Positions 8,928-17,022 are shown, counted from the first letter of the stretch. The stretch: DNA of 51,028 nt from an uncultured Eubacteriales bacterium (GCA_900545265.1 UQYI01000020.1:1-51028), one strand, 5' to 3'. Made by a program: numbers and translations. The notes: generated by a model not told the origin, from the letters alone.

Positions 8928-9180
8928 CGGGCAGAGAAGATGCGATACTGTTTTATAAAATGTGTTGAAATGGAAAGACTTAATATATCGTTTTGGATGG
9001 TGTTTACAAAGCCGGAAAAGAGTGATATACTCTATTTCACATATAGGATAGAATTGGAAATAACGTAGAAATGTTTTTTAGTATCGTTTTCATAGGGCAT
9101 CTCCTCTCTTGGATATCTGTACCGTAGCACAGCATTGGTTTTGCTGCAATGGGTATTTCTTTGCATGGGGACGTCATTTA

Positions 9181-9208
9181 TTTGCGCATAATTTGCGCTT
9201 TTTTGCGC
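9181..9208 (+). promoter_or_regulatory. Three direct repeats upstream of the HTH gene
   Basis: TTTGCGC occurs at 9181-9187, 9192-9198 and 9202-9208, that is at 11- and 10-bp steps on the same face of the helix. The array ends 35 bases before the ATG of the HTH-membrane gene, so it may be an operator used by that gene's own product or by another regulator. Confidence 0.45.
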
Positions 9209-9243
9209 AGCGGAAAATATATGAAACGAAAAGGGGCGAAAGC

Positions 9244-9777
9244 ATGACAGAACAGGATGCTTTTTTAGCGTTTTTTGAAGAGCAGATCAGCGCTAACAAC
9301 CTGAATACGCTGGAAGAAATCGCCGACAGAGTCGGTCTCAGCGTTTCTACGGTAAGCCGCATTCGCTCAGGAAAGATGACCCCGGGGTCCGGTGCCATCC
9401 GCCAGATATCCACCGCTTTCGGCAAGTCTGAAAACGAGGCGCTGGGCCGCCCGGTGCAAATGTGTGCCGGAGCAGAGGTGATTCAGGATCTGATCCTGCA
9501 TTTTGACCGGCGTTTGGCCGAGCGGGAAAAGCTGCTGGAAAACATGAGGGACAAGCTGGATCAGGCTCATTCGATCGTTACGGAGAAGAATCAGCAAATC
9601 TTCCGCCTGACGGCGGAAAGACGGCAAGCCCGCCGCCTGGCCATATGTGGTCTGGGAGGATTTGTGCTGCTATTACTGCTCGTCATTTACATACTGATTT
9701 ACGATCTGACCCATCTGGACATAGGCTGGTTTGCAGATATGTTTGGTAATCTTATGGATATGAGCAGAATGCTTTAG
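9244..9777 (+). CDS. Membrane-anchored helix-turn-helix protein
   Basis: A 177-aa protein of unknown role. Residues about 20-50 form a lambda-repressor/LacI-like HTH (TLEEIADRVGLSVSTVSRIR). A long, charged, probably coiled-coil stretch with EKLLENMRDKLDQAH follows, then one hydrophobic segment (GFVLLLLLVIYILIYDL) and a short C-terminal tail. This suggests a DNA-binding domain tethered to the inside of the membrane. The start at 9244 has an AGGGG site; an earlier in-frame start lacks one. Direct repeats upstream may be its operator. A strong terminator follows. Confidence 0.8.
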   Translation: MTEQDAFLAFFEEQISANNLNTLEEIADRVGLSVSTVSRIRSGKMTPGSGAIRQISTAFGKSENEALGRPVQMCAGAEVIQDLILHFDRRLAEREKLLENMRDKLDQAHSIVTEKNQQIFRLTAERRQARRLAICGLGGFVLLLLLVIYILIYDLTHLDIGWFADMFGNLMDMSRML

Positions 9778-9800
9778 TTGGTTCCTGCATATTGCATGTA

Positions 9801-9828
9801 AGCCCGGGGTAATCTCACGGGCTTTTTT
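9801..9828 (+). terminator. Intrinsic terminator of the HTH-membrane gene
   Basis: AGCCCG and CGGGCT form a stem around an 11-base loop, followed by a run of T (TTTTTT). It is 23 bases past the stop codon. Confidence 0.88.
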
Positions 9829-9842
9829 ATACCCGCATACGC

Positions 9843-9871
9843 AAAAAGCAGCCCCTCCGCAGAAAAGCTGC
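9843..9871 (-). terminator. Intrinsic terminator of the SH3-like lipoprotein gene
   Basis: On the minus strand GCAGC and GCTGC pair around a 14-base loop and are followed by TTTTTGC. It faces the plus-strand terminator just to its left, so the two convergent genes each have their own. Confidence 0.75.
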
Positions 9872-9896
9872 CTGCACGTCATTCAGTTTTGTTCTT

Positions 9897-11069
9897 TTAC
9901 AGAGCGGGCTCCGTCCAGTCATCGCCGCCGGAGCTGCTGCTGGAGCCGCCTCCACCGGTTTGTATCTGCTTATCGGAAATATTCTCCTTTGCCGTGAATA
10001 CCCGACTGCCGTCCTCCAGGATGCAGAGATAAGCATCTCCCGTCTCTGCAATGACCTGCAGCTGGGTGTTCACCCGCAGTTCCCGGCCTTCTCCCAGCCG
10101 CCACAGAGTATCATATACCACAGTCCGGTTCCGGGCATATCCCGTCCAGGGTTCATAAGTGGGATCGCCGTCCACCCGCACCAGCCGTATATCCATCTGA
10201 TACAGTGCATGGTCAAACAGCACTGTGGCGTACCGCTCTCCTTCCTGGTATTCCACCAGCTTCAGGACATCTTCCGGACCCATAAAGCCGGTATACGCTT
10301 CTACCTCATCCGCCAGGATAAGTCCCTTGCCGGGAGCAAAGGGTGCTGCGGCTTCCCGCCGGAAACCGCCCAGCCGAAGGATGCTGCCGCTGCCCCGGCT
10401 GCTCAGCTGAATATCTCCGCCGTCATCCCCACCGGAATCTCCGCCGCCGGAATCGCTGCTGGAGCCGCCGCCGCTGCGGATCTGTCTGCCGCTGAGCATT
10501 TCTGCTCTTACGTATCCTATTTGATCCCCGGTCCGCACCAGAAGCGTTACCCCCAGATCTTCCAGAATCTGCAGCTGAGTATTCTGCTTCAGCTCCGCCA
10601 ACTGTTCCCCGTCCATATAAGGGGAAGCATTCAGTTGTGCGCCCCGCCGGGCATACATGGTCTTATCCGCAGGAGCCGGCTGGTCGATCATCCGAACGAA
10701 CCGTTTTTCCACCAGAAAAGTCTGCTCTCCCATGGCAATTGCATAATAGGTTTCGTCCTGCTCTGCCGTGACTTCCACCTCTGTGCCCCGGGCCAGCAGT
10801 GCACCGATCAGGCCGCTGCCCTCGGTCAGCCCATGGGCGGGCTGCCCTTCAGGCTCGGGAGTGGGACTGGGGGTAGGTTCTGCCGTAGGAACAGGGGTAT
10901 CCGTAGGAGCCTGCGTAGGAGCGGCGGTGACCGTTTCTGCCAAAGGCGCCTGGGTGGGAATATTTGCTTCCCCCTGATCGATACCGGTATCTTTTTTGCT
11001 GCAGCCGGGGCTGCACATCAAAATCACCGCCAGCAGTGCCGCCCACAAGCAATGACGCTTTTTACTCAT
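9897..11069 (-). CDS. Lipoprotein with SH3-like repeats and Gly/Ser linkers
   Basis: A 390-aa predicted lipoprotein with a basic signal peptide ending in MCSPGC (lipidated Cys23). A Thr/Pro-rich spacer (TAEPTPSPTPEPEG) follows. Then come two related module pairs that look like bacterial SH3 domains: stretches such as MYARRGAQLNASPYMDG and TVYDTLWRLGEGRELRVN-like segments. They are separated by low-complexity linkers, GGGSSSDSGGGDSGGDDGG and, at the C-terminus, GGGGSSSSSGGDD. Such domains usually bind cell wall or surface ligands, so an extracytoplasmic role is likely; the exact function is unknown. The start at 11069 is chosen because AGGAG lies at proper distance and the signal peptide begins there. 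Confidence 0.8.
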   Translation of the reverse strand: MSKKRHCLWAALLAVILMCSPGCSKKDTGIDQGEANIPTQAPLAETVTAAPTQAPTDTPVPTAEPTPSPTPEPEGQPAHGLTEGSGLIGALLARGTEVEVTAEQDETYYAIAMGEQTFLVEKRFVRMIDQPAPADKTMYARRGAQLNASPYMDGEQLAELKQNTQLQILEDLGVTLLVRTGDQIGYVRAEMLSGRQIRSGGGSSSDSGGGDSGGDDGGDIQLSSRGSGSILRLGGFRREAAAPFAPGKGLILADEVEAYTGFMGPEDVLKLVEYQEGERYATVLFDHALYQMDIRLVRVDGDPTYEPWTGYARNRTVVYDTLWRLGEGRELRVNTQLQVIAETGDAYLCILEDGSRVFTAKENISDKQIQTGGGGSSSSSGGDDWTEPAL

Positions 11070-11279
11070 CTTCTTTTCTCCTTCATGCAAGGTTACATAT
11101 AAGTTCATTGTATCTGCCCCAAGAGCTAATAGCAAGAAAAGCAGAAAAAAGATACAAATTCTTCATTTCCCCTTCATTTCTTGTGATTTCTTTGTGAAAC
11201 AGCCTCCTGCCGGCTTTGTCTGCATTTGCATTCCTGCAGGGGGTGTGATATGATAAACATGTTATTTTTCATGAAACCG

Positions 11280-11298
11280 GCCGTTCCTTCCGAACGGC
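11280..11298 (+). other. Hairpin just before the zinc-ribbon gene
   Basis: GCCGTTC (11280-11286) and GAACGGC (11292-11298) pair perfectly around a 5-base loop, directly upstream of the AGAGGAG ribosome site. It could modulate translation or reflect an operator; nothing shows which. Confidence 0.4.
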
Positions 11299-11312
11299 GG
11301 AGAGGAGTGCCT

Positions 11313-11825
11313 ATGAAAACCTGTCCCGTATGCGGCGCCCAGGCAGCAGATGACGCCAAGTTCTGTTTTTCCTGCGGGAAATCCTTTATCTCTGAAGCGG
11401 CTCCTGGCGAACCCGAAAAACCGGAGGCTCCCGCCGAACCCGTGCAGCAGGAAGCGCCTGTGCCTCCTGCCGAACCCATCCCGCCTGTACCGCCGGAAGC
11501 CCCTGTTCCCCCCGCTGCGCCCCTGCAAGAGGATGTGCCTCCTAAAAAGCTCCTTCTGAACACCTTTCAGTACATGATGCTCATGGTGCTTTTCTCCATT
11601 CCGGTCATTGGGCTGATCTTCCTGTTTGTATGGGGTGCAGGGCATCCTAAAAACCCCTCTCTGAAGCGGTTTTCCGCTGCGATACTGCTGTGGCGGCTCA
11701 TTTTGGCGGTATTGCTGGTAGGCGGCCTGCTGGCCATGGTCATTCTTCACGGCCATGCCGTTCAGGAAGCGCTGAACATGATCGTGCCGGGCATCAAATC
11801 CTTCCTGGCCGTTCTGATGAGCTGA
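11313..11825 (+). CDS. Zinc-ribbon membrane protein with Pro-rich linker
   Basis: A 170-aa protein. The N-terminal zinc ribbon has CPVC (Cys4, Cys7) and CFSC (Cys18, Cys21). A Pro/Glu/Ala-rich linker spans about residues 35-80. Two hydrophobic segments follow (MMLMVLFSIPVIGLIFLFVW and a second near residues 130-150). The layout is common in Firmicute proteins of unknown role that carry a cytoplasmic zinc ribbon on a small membrane domain. The start at 11313 has an AGAGGAG site 7 bases upstream. It is divergent from the SH3-like lipoprotein gene. Confidence 0.8.
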   Translation: MKTCPVCGAQAADDAKFCFSCGKSFISEAAPGEPEKPEAPAEPVQQEAPVPPAEPIPPVPPEAPVPPAAPLQEDVPPKKLLLNTFQYMMLMVLFSIPVIGLIFLFVWGAGHPKNPSLKRFSAAILLWRLILAVLLVGGLLAMVILHGHAVQEALNMIVPGIKSFLAVLMS

Positions 11826-11848
11826 TAAACGTGAAATAAAGTATAAGC

Positions 11849-11882
11849 AAGCGGGCTCTCCTTTAAGGAGGGCCCGCTTTTA
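11849..11882. terminator. Bidirectional terminator between zinc-ribbon gene and HPr
   Basis: AAGCGGGCTCTCC and GGAGGGCCCGCTT pair with one mismatch around a 5-base loop, with a T run to the right. Placed between convergent genes, it serves the plus-strand gene and probably also the HPr gene. Confidence 0.85.
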
Positions 11883-11897
11883 TGAGGACGAATATTT

Positions 11898-12158
11898 TTA
11901 TTCCGTCAGTCCCTGGATATATGCCGCGACCTTTTCCAGTGCCTCCTGTTCCCCCTCGCCGTCGCATACGATGGATACGGTCTGTCCCTGACGTATGGCG
12001 CATTTGAGAACGGAAAAGATACTCTTGGCATCGCAGGTCTTTCCTTCCGCTTCCAGCTTCACGGAGCAGGGAAAGTTCTTGCACAAATTGATGAGCTGTG
12101 CTGCTGGGCGGGCATGCAGGCCCGTAGGATTCTGGATCAAAACATCTTGCTTAACCAT
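11898..12158 (-). CDS. ptsH: HPr phosphocarrier protein
   Basis: An 86-aa HPr. The phospho-accepting His15 lies in NPTGLHARPA, and the regulatory Ser46 of Gram-positive HPr in AKSIFSVL. It relays phosphate from enzyme I to PTS components. It is divergent from dhaKLM, whose DhaM here has only the EIIA-like domain and therefore needs a separate HPr. It may serve that kinase in particular or be the general HPr of the cell. The ribosome site is AGGAGG. Confidence 0.93.
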   Translation of the reverse strand: MVKQDVLIQNPTGLHARPAAQLINLCKNFPCSVKLEAEGKTCDAKSIFSVLKCAIRQGQTVSIVCDGEGEQEALEKVAAYIQGLTE

Positions 12159-12313
12159 GATAGCCTCCTGTCTGTTTTATGTCTGTAAGTATAGCACACC
12201 GGCGCAGAAAAATATACTTTTTCAGTTCTTTTTTCTTTTCCGAGAAGAAACAAACAGGCGTGCGGCTCGGAAGCCCGGTTCTGCAAGTCGAACTATGTGT
12301 GAATGCGGTAGGC

Positions 12314-12400
12314 GGGGGCGCACTGCGTGCCTGACGGCACGCCTGCGGGGCATGCGCCTCGCAGAGTTCCGGCGGCAAAGCCGCCGGAACGTGCGCCCCC
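12314..12400. repeat. GC-rich cloverleaf-like repeat element
   Basis: An 87-bp element closed by a perfect 10-bp stem (GGGGGCGCAC 12314-12323 with GTGCGCCCCC 12391-12400) that encloses three hairpins. These are GCGTGCC/GGCACGC with a 4-base loop (12325-12342), GCGGGGC/GCCTCGC with one G-U (12345-12362), and GTTCCGGCGGC/GCCGCCGGAAC with an AAA loop (12366-12390). The right end recurs at 5-21. There is no tRNA anticodon arm or TPC-loop sequence. It is probably a mobile or REP-like extragenic palindrome, or the mark of a structured RNA. Confidence 0.7.
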
Positions 12401-12480
12401 GGGTTTCGTATACGTCCCGGCTCCGGTTTCCCTCGTCCCCGGCCCCGTGCAGAAACCCAGCTCCATATTTAATTTTTCAC

Positions 12481-12510
12481 ATATGGCGGCTTTTGGCTGA
12501 AATATGGCGG
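12481..12510 (+). promoter_or_regulatory. Direct repeats upstream of dhaKLM
   Basis: ATATGGCGG occurs at 12481-12489 and 12502-12510, exactly 21 bp apart (two helical turns), just upstream of the probable dha promoter. The pair could be an activator or repressor site. Confidence 0.4.
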
Positions 12511-12529
12511 TATTTTTACATTCCTTCTA

Positions 12530-12558
12530 TTGTGTTTTCTTCTTTGGAAGTATATACT
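12530..12558 (+). promoter_or_regulatory. Probable dhaKLM promoter
   Basis: TTGTGT (12530-12535) and TATACT (12553-12558) are separated by 17 bp. The ATG of dhaK is about 60 bases downstream, giving a leader of about 55 nt with an AGGAGG site. Confidence 0.6.
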
Positions 12559-12618
12559 ATTTTCAAAGAATGCAGCTGCGTCTCATTCTTAAAAAAATAC
12601 TATTACAGGAGGCCAACA

Positions 12619-13608
12619 ATGAAGAAGCTAATCAACAAGGTTGAAAACGTGGAAATCGAAATGATCCAGGGCATCGCCAAGGCGCATCCCGATATCCTCG
12701 AGCAGCTCCCGGGGCACACCATTCTCGTTCGCAAGAACAAGAAGACCGATAAGGTCGCTCTGATCTCCGGCGGCGGTTCCGGCCATGAGCCCGCTCACGG
12801 CGGTTTCGTAGGATATGGTATGCTGGATGCTGCTGTAGCCGGGGCCGTGTTTACTTCTCCCACCCCCGATCAGGTAAAGGCTGCCATCGACGCCGTTGGA
12901 ACTCCTGCCGGCGTGCTGCTGGTCATCAAAAACTATACCGGCGACGTTATGAACTTTGAAATGGCCGGCGAACTGGCCGAAATGGACGGTATCCCCGTAA
13001 AGAGCGTCATCATGAATGACGATGTAGCCGTGAAGGATTCTCTGTACACCACCGGCCGCCGGGGCGTGGCAGGCACAATCTTTATCCACAAGATCGCCGG
13101 TGCCAAAGCAGAAGAAGGCGCTTCCCTGGAGGAAGTGGCCCGCGTTGCCGAAAAGGTCATCGCCAACACCCGCACCATGGGCATGAGCCTCACGGCCTGC
13201 ACCGTGCCCGCTGCCGGAAAACCCGGCTTCGAGATCGCAGATGACGAGGTGGAGATCGGCATGGGCATCCACGGTGAACCCGGCACCCATCGTGAGAAGC
13301 TCCGCACCGCCGATGAGATCGCCGACACCCTGCTGGAAAAGATCCTGGCAGATATCGACTATCAGGGCCACGAAGTCGCCCTGATGATCAATGGCTGCGG
13401 CGGCACTCCTCTTATGGAGCTGTACATTGTCAACAATCATGTCCACGATGTGCTGGAAAGCAAGGGCATCCATATTTACAAGACCTTTGTGGGCAACTAC
13501 ATGACCTCTCTGGAAATGGCCGGATTTGCCATCTCCATTCTGCGGCTGGATGATGAAACCAAGGCCCTGCTGGATGCTCCCGCCAACACCCCTGCATTCA
13601 AAATGTAA
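12619..13608 (+). CDS. dhaK: PTS-dependent dihydroxyacetone kinase, substrate-binding subunit DhaK
   Basis: A 329-aa DhaK that binds dihydroxyacetone covalently through His218, seen in GMGIHGEPG. N-terminal SGGGSGHEPAHGGF binds substrate. It receives phosphate from ADP bound permanently on DhaL, which DhaM recharges. The start at 12619 follows AGGAGG; the longer open frame upstream is non-coding. It is the first gene of dhaKLM. Confidence 0.96.
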   Translation: MKKLINKVENVEIEMIQGIAKAHPDILEQLPGHTILVRKNKKTDKVALISGGGSGHEPAHGGFVGYGMLDAAVAGAVFTSPTPDQVKAAIDAVGTPAGVLLVIKNYTGDVMNFEMAGELAEMDGIPVKSVIMNDDVAVKDSLYTTGRRGVAGTIFIHKIAGAKAEEGASLEEVARVAEKVIANTRTMGMSLTACTVPAAGKPGFEIADDEVEIGMGIHGEPGTHREKLRTADEIADTLLEKILADIDYQGHEVALMINGCGGTPLMELYIVNNHVHDVLESKGIHIYKTFVGNYMTSLEMAGFAISILRLDDETKALLDAPANTPAFKM

Positions 13609-13632
13609 CATTGCATACCGGAGGCAATCTCT

Positions 13633-14256
13633 ATGGCAACCGCTTCTGACGTAATCAAGATTATCCATGGCATGGCAGATGTGATCGGCGCCAACAAAGA
13701 GTTTCTGACCGATCTGGATGCCGCCATCGGCGACAGCGACCACGGCATCAACATGAACCGGGGCTTTCAGGCCGTTCTGACCAAGCTCCCCCCGGTAGAG
13801 GATAAAGACATCGGTACTGTCCTCAAGACCGTAGGCATGGGTCTGCTTTCCACGGTAGGAGGGGCCTCCGGCCCCCTGTACGGCACCGCCTTTATCAAAG
13901 CTTCCATGAAGGGGGCTGGCAAAACGGAGATAGGCATGGAAGATTTTCTGGCCATGCTCAAGGATGCCATCGACGGCATTATGTATCGGGGCAAATCCCA
14001 CCAGGGAGAAAAAACCATGCTGGATGCCATGATCCCCGCCTATGAGGCCATAGATGCCGCAGTGAAAGCCGATCAGCCCCCCAAAGCCGCTTTGGCAGCA
14101 GGCGTAGCCGCCGCCGAAAAAGGCGTGGAATACACCAAGACCATCATCGCCACCAAAGGCCGGGCCAGCTATCTGGGTGAGCGCAGCATGGGGCATCAGG
14201 ATCCCGGTGCCACCTCTTTCACTCTGCTGCTGAAGGTCATTGCCGACGCAGCCTGA
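13633..14256 (+). CDS. dhaL: Dihydroxyacetone kinase, ADP-binding subunit DhaL
   Basis: A 207-aa DhaL with the nucleotide/Mg-binding aspartates in LDAAIGDSDHGINMNRG and the glycine-rich TVGGASGPLYGTAF. In PTS-type kinases ADP stays bound and acts as a cofactor. It lies 24 bases after dhaK with a GGAGGC site. Confidence 0.96.
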   Translation: MATASDVIKIIHGMADVIGANKEFLTDLDAAIGDSDHGINMNRGFQAVLTKLPPVEDKDIGTVLKTVGMGLLSTVGGASGPLYGTAFIKASMKGAGKTEIGMEDFLAMLKDAIDGIMYRGKSHQGEKTMLDAMIPAYEAIDAAVKADQPPKAALAAGVAAAEKGVEYTKTIIATKGRASYLGERSMGHQDPGATSFTLLLKVIADAA

Positions 14257-14267
14257 GGAGGCAGAGT

Positions 14268-14651
14268 ATGGTAGGCGTGATCATTGTATCTCACAGCGAG
14301 AAGGTCGCCCAGGGCGCCAAAGAACTGGCAGAGCAAATGGCTCCTCAGGCTCCCATTGCGGCGGCCGGCGGTCTCCCGGACGGAGGGATAGGTACGGATT
14401 ATCAGCGGATCCATGATGCGGTGGAAGCCGTAGCCAATGAGGATGGCGCCGTGGTCCTCATTGATATGGGCAGCGCCATCATGACCACGGAGATGGTGCT
14501 GGAGGAGTTTGCGGATAAAAACGTACGCATGATCGACGGCCCCATTGTGGAAGGCGCCATTGTGGCAGCTTTGGGCTCCCAGATGGGTCTTTCCGTAGAG
14601 GACATTATGGAGCAGGTAGCTTCCGCAAAAACGGAAAACAAGCTGGCCTGA
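14268..14651 (+). CDS. dhaM: Dihydroxyacetone kinase phosphotransfer subunit DhaM (EIIA domain only)
   Basis: A 127-aa mannose-type EIIA domain. The N-terminus VGVIIVSHSEKVAQG carries the active His9. It lacks the HPr-like and enzyme I-like domains of E. coli DhaM, so free HPr (probably the divergent gene next door) must phosphorylate it. It is 11 bases after dhaL, and a strong terminator follows. Confidence 0.94.
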   Translation: MVGVIIVSHSEKVAQGAKELAEQMAPQAPIAAAGGLPDGGIGTDYQRIHDAVEAVANEDGAVVLIDMGSAIMTTEMVLEEFADKNVRMIDGPIVEGAIVAALGSQMGLSVEDIMEQVASAKTENKLA

Positions 14652-14669
14652 ACCGAATCACAACAATAG

Positions 14670-14706
14670 CACAGATCCCCCGGCGGAACCGGGGGATCTG
14701 TGCTTT
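14670..14706 (+). terminator. Intrinsic terminator of dhaKLM
   Basis: CACAGATCCCCCGG and CCGGGGGATCTGTG form a perfect 14-bp stem with a 5-base loop, followed by CTTTATATTT. From here to 14837 nothing else is visible. Confidence 0.85.
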
Positions 14707-14837
14707 ATATTTCTTTACAGGATCGGTTCGAATTCTCTTTTCGCGCCGTCCCATGCCCTGTCCGGGTCAGCACCTCTGCGCAGCTGCAGCAGCACGATTC
14801 TCATCTTAGCCCGAAAAGAACTTTGGCCCATCCGTCT

Positions 14838-15701
14838 TCAGTCCTGCTTAAAGTCTTTTTCATGCACCCGGAAGAAATCCCGGGCGGCCCGTACCTCCGG
14901 CAGCTCCGTCCAGGAGCGAATAACAGCAGGGTTGCTGTCCAGGTCATAGATCCGGGCGCCCTCCATGGCCAGCAGATAGGGGCTGTGGGTAGCCAGAATG
15001 ATCTGGCAGCCGCAGTATCGGACGGAATCCAGCAAAAACCGACTCAGTTCCATCTGTCGGCTGGGGCTCAGACTGTTTTCCGGTTCATCCAGCAAATACA
15101 ATCCGTCTTCCCCGATCTTATCCGTAAAGTATCGAAAGCCGCTCTCCCCATTGGAATATTCCCGAACGTTGTGGGCTATACGTTCCCGGGTATACTTGGA
15201 CAGAGTCCTGCTGCGGGCTTTATTTACCCGCTTGAGTTTATCCAGATCCTCCATGGAGGTAAAACGAAACTGACCGTATTTATCTGTCAGATAGTCTCTG
15301 AAAACCTCCTCCCGGCGGATATCTATGCCCTCGTTCAACGCCCGGACATGGAGCATATAGTCAAACACATCATCACTGGTGATGATCCTGCTGCACGCAG
15401 GCACCTTTTCCAGCAGGTCATAGCTGCACAGCTTCAGATAGCCCTCATAAAAAGGACTGCGATTGTATGGGCTTTCCCGCTGAAGGCTCAGTTTTTCCGC
15501 CATGATATTCAGCGCTGTGCTTTTACCGCTGCCGTTACCCCCATACAGGATGGTCAGCGCCCCTGTGGTCAGTTCCTCCAATCCCCTCCCGGAAAGGGTA
15601 AAAAAAGGGTACATGGAATCGAAGCAGGTTCGCTTTTCATCCAACCGAAAGGCATACTCCTGATCATACGTCGCAAAACGAAAACTTTCCAGATACTCCA
15701 T
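14838..15701 (-). CDS. AAA-type ATPase (SMC/RecF-like ATP-binding protein)
   Basis: A 287-aa predicted ATPase. Walker A GGNGSGKST is at about residues 54-62. The C-terminal half shows GLYLLDEPENSLSP, an ABC/SMC-like Walker B, followed by the switch-like ILATHSPYLL. This arrangement is seen in small stand-alone ATPases of the AAA_21/ABC-like group. No partner nuclease or membrane gene adjoins it, so its function is unknown. The start at 15701 has AAGGAGG; an earlier start has none. Confidence 0.8.
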   Translation of the reverse strand: MEYLESFRFATYDQEYAFRLDEKRTCFDSMYPFFTLSGRGLEELTTGALTILYGGNGSGKSTALNIMAEKLSLQRESPYNRSPFYEGYLKLCSYDLLEKVPACSRIITSDDVFDYMLHVRALNEGIDIRREEVFRDYLTDKYGQFRFTSMEDLDKLKRVNKARSRTLSKYTRERIAHNVREYSNGESGFRYFTDKIGEDGLYLLDEPENSLSPSRQMELSRFLLDSVRYCGCQIILATHSPYLLAMEGARIYDLDSNPAVIRSWTELPEVRAARDFFRVHEKDFKQD

Positions 15702-15819
15702 GGATCCCTCCTTATTTTTACAGTATAGCATAAGGCTTTCCTGTATGGGACCATGTGATATGTTTTTATATGATCCCCAGAGTTTTTCCCATGTTCCGCA
15801 AATATCTTTTCAAGCTTCC

Positions 15820-15848
15820 TTGACAACAAGGTCAAAGGGTTTTAAACT
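15820..15848 (+). promoter_or_regulatory. Probable asnA promoter
   Basis: TTGACA (15820-15825), 17 bp, TAAACT (15843-15848). The leader to the asnA ATG is only about 35 nt, too short for a T-box or other riboswitch. Confidence 0.65.
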
Positions 15849-15887
15849 TGCACAAATATATAATATATTATTAAGGAGGCAAAGCCA

Positions 15888-16895
15888 ATGTCCCGCACAT
15901 TCATCCCCGCAGGTTACGTTTCCCCTTTGAACCTGTATGATACCCAAAGCGCCATTGCTCTGATCAAACATACTTTTCAGGATGCGCTGGAAGATCTGCT
16001 GCAGCTCAAACGGGTCTCTGCCCCTCTGTTTGTAGACCCCTCCCAGGGCCTTAATGACAACCTGAACGGAGTAGAGCGCCCGGTATGCTTTGATATCCCT
16101 CAGGCTCACCTTACCGGAGAAGTTGTCCATTCACTGGCCAAATGGAAGCGCTATGCGCTCCATCGCTACGGATTCCACCCCGGCAAGGGACTGTATACAG
16201 ATATGAACGCTATCCGGCGGGATGAAACGCTTGACAACCTCCACTCTGTCTATGTGGATCAATGGGACTGGGAAAAGATCATCACGCCTGAGCAGCGGAA
16301 CGAAGCCTTTCTGCGAATAACGGTGCAGTCCATTGTAGATGGGCTGTGCTATACCAATTCCGTCCTCCGGGCCAGATACCCCCAGCTGCATACCCAGATA
16401 GAGCAGAAGGTGACCTTTATCACCGCCCAGGAGCTGTTGGACAAATATCCCGCCCTTTCTCCCAAAGAACGTGAGACGGCCTTTTGCCGGGAGTATGGCA
16501 CCGTTTTTGTGCAGGGTATCGGAAACAAGCTCTCTAATGGTCTGCCTCACGATGGCCGGGCCCCGGATTACGATGACTGGCCCCTGAATGGAGACATTCT
16601 CTGCTATTATCCCCTCCTAGATACGGCCTTTGAGCTCAGCAGCATGGGCATTCGGGTGGATCCGGTTTCTTTAAAGCGGCAGCTGACCCTGTCCGGCTGC
16701 GAAGAACGTGCAAAGCTTCCCTTCCATCAAGCGCTGCTGGAAGAGAAACTGCCCCTGACCATGGGCGGTGGCATCGGTCAAAGCCGCTTGTGCATGTTTA
16801 TTCTGGGGAAAGCCCACATCGGGGAAGTGCAGTCCTCCCTGTGGGACGAAACTACCCTGACCGCCTGCGAAGCCGCTGGTGTAACACTGCTGTGA
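15888..16895 (+). CDS. asnA: Aspartate-ammonia ligase
   Basis: A 335-aa ammonia-dependent asparagine synthetase related to class II aminoacyl-tRNA synthetases. It makes asparagine from aspartate, ammonia and ATP. Recognisable segments are LNDNLNGVERPVCFDIP near the N-terminus, HSLAKWKRYALHRYGF, and the C-terminal class II motif GGGIGQSRLCMF. The length is normal. The ATG has an AAGGAGG site. It is a single-gene unit. Confidence 0.96.
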   Translation: MSRTFIPAGYVSPLNLYDTQSAIALIKHTFQDALEDLLQLKRVSAPLFVDPSQGLNDNLNGVERPVCFDIPQAHLTGEVVHSLAKWKRYALHRYGFHPGKGLYTDMNAIRRDETLDNLHSVYVDQWDWEKIITPEQRNEAFLRITVQSIVDGLCYTNSVLRARYPQLHTQIEQKVTFITAQELLDKYPALSPKERETAFCREYGTVFVQGIGNKLSNGLPHDGRAPDYDDWPLNGDILCYYPLLDTAFELSSMGIRVDPVSLKRQLTLSGCEERAKLPFHQALLEEKLPLTMGGGIGQSRLCMFILGKAHIGEVQSSLWDETTLTACEAAGVTLL

Positions 16896-16923
16896 CCTTT
16901 GCACCGTCGGCCTTTGCGCATAC

Positions 16924-16952
16924 AAAAAGGAGGCCCTGTTGGGGCACCCTCC
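16924..16952 (-). terminator. Intrinsic terminator downstream of the phosphotransferase gene
   Basis: On the minus strand GGAG-GCCC pairs with GGGC-CTCC with a small bulge, followed by TTTTTGTA. It lies 70 bases past the phosphotransferase stop and also faces asnA. Confidence 0.65.
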
Positions 16953-17022
16953 GTAAGGAAGGGACTCCAATGATTTGTATTTAGCTTTTTTCGCGGATTG
17001 TGGTGTCATAATCCGATGCTTG

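Noticed and set aside
8387..9068. Two open frames of 101-152 codons in the non-coding region
   Set aside because: Low-complexity, Phe/Ser-rich translation from T-rich DNA, no ribosome sites, and one overlaps the strong hairpin at 8895-8927.
12314..12400. Cloverleaf element as a tRNA gene
   Set aside because: The arms are too long, the closing stem has 10 bp, and there is no T-loop GTTCRANNC, D-loop or CCA-like end.
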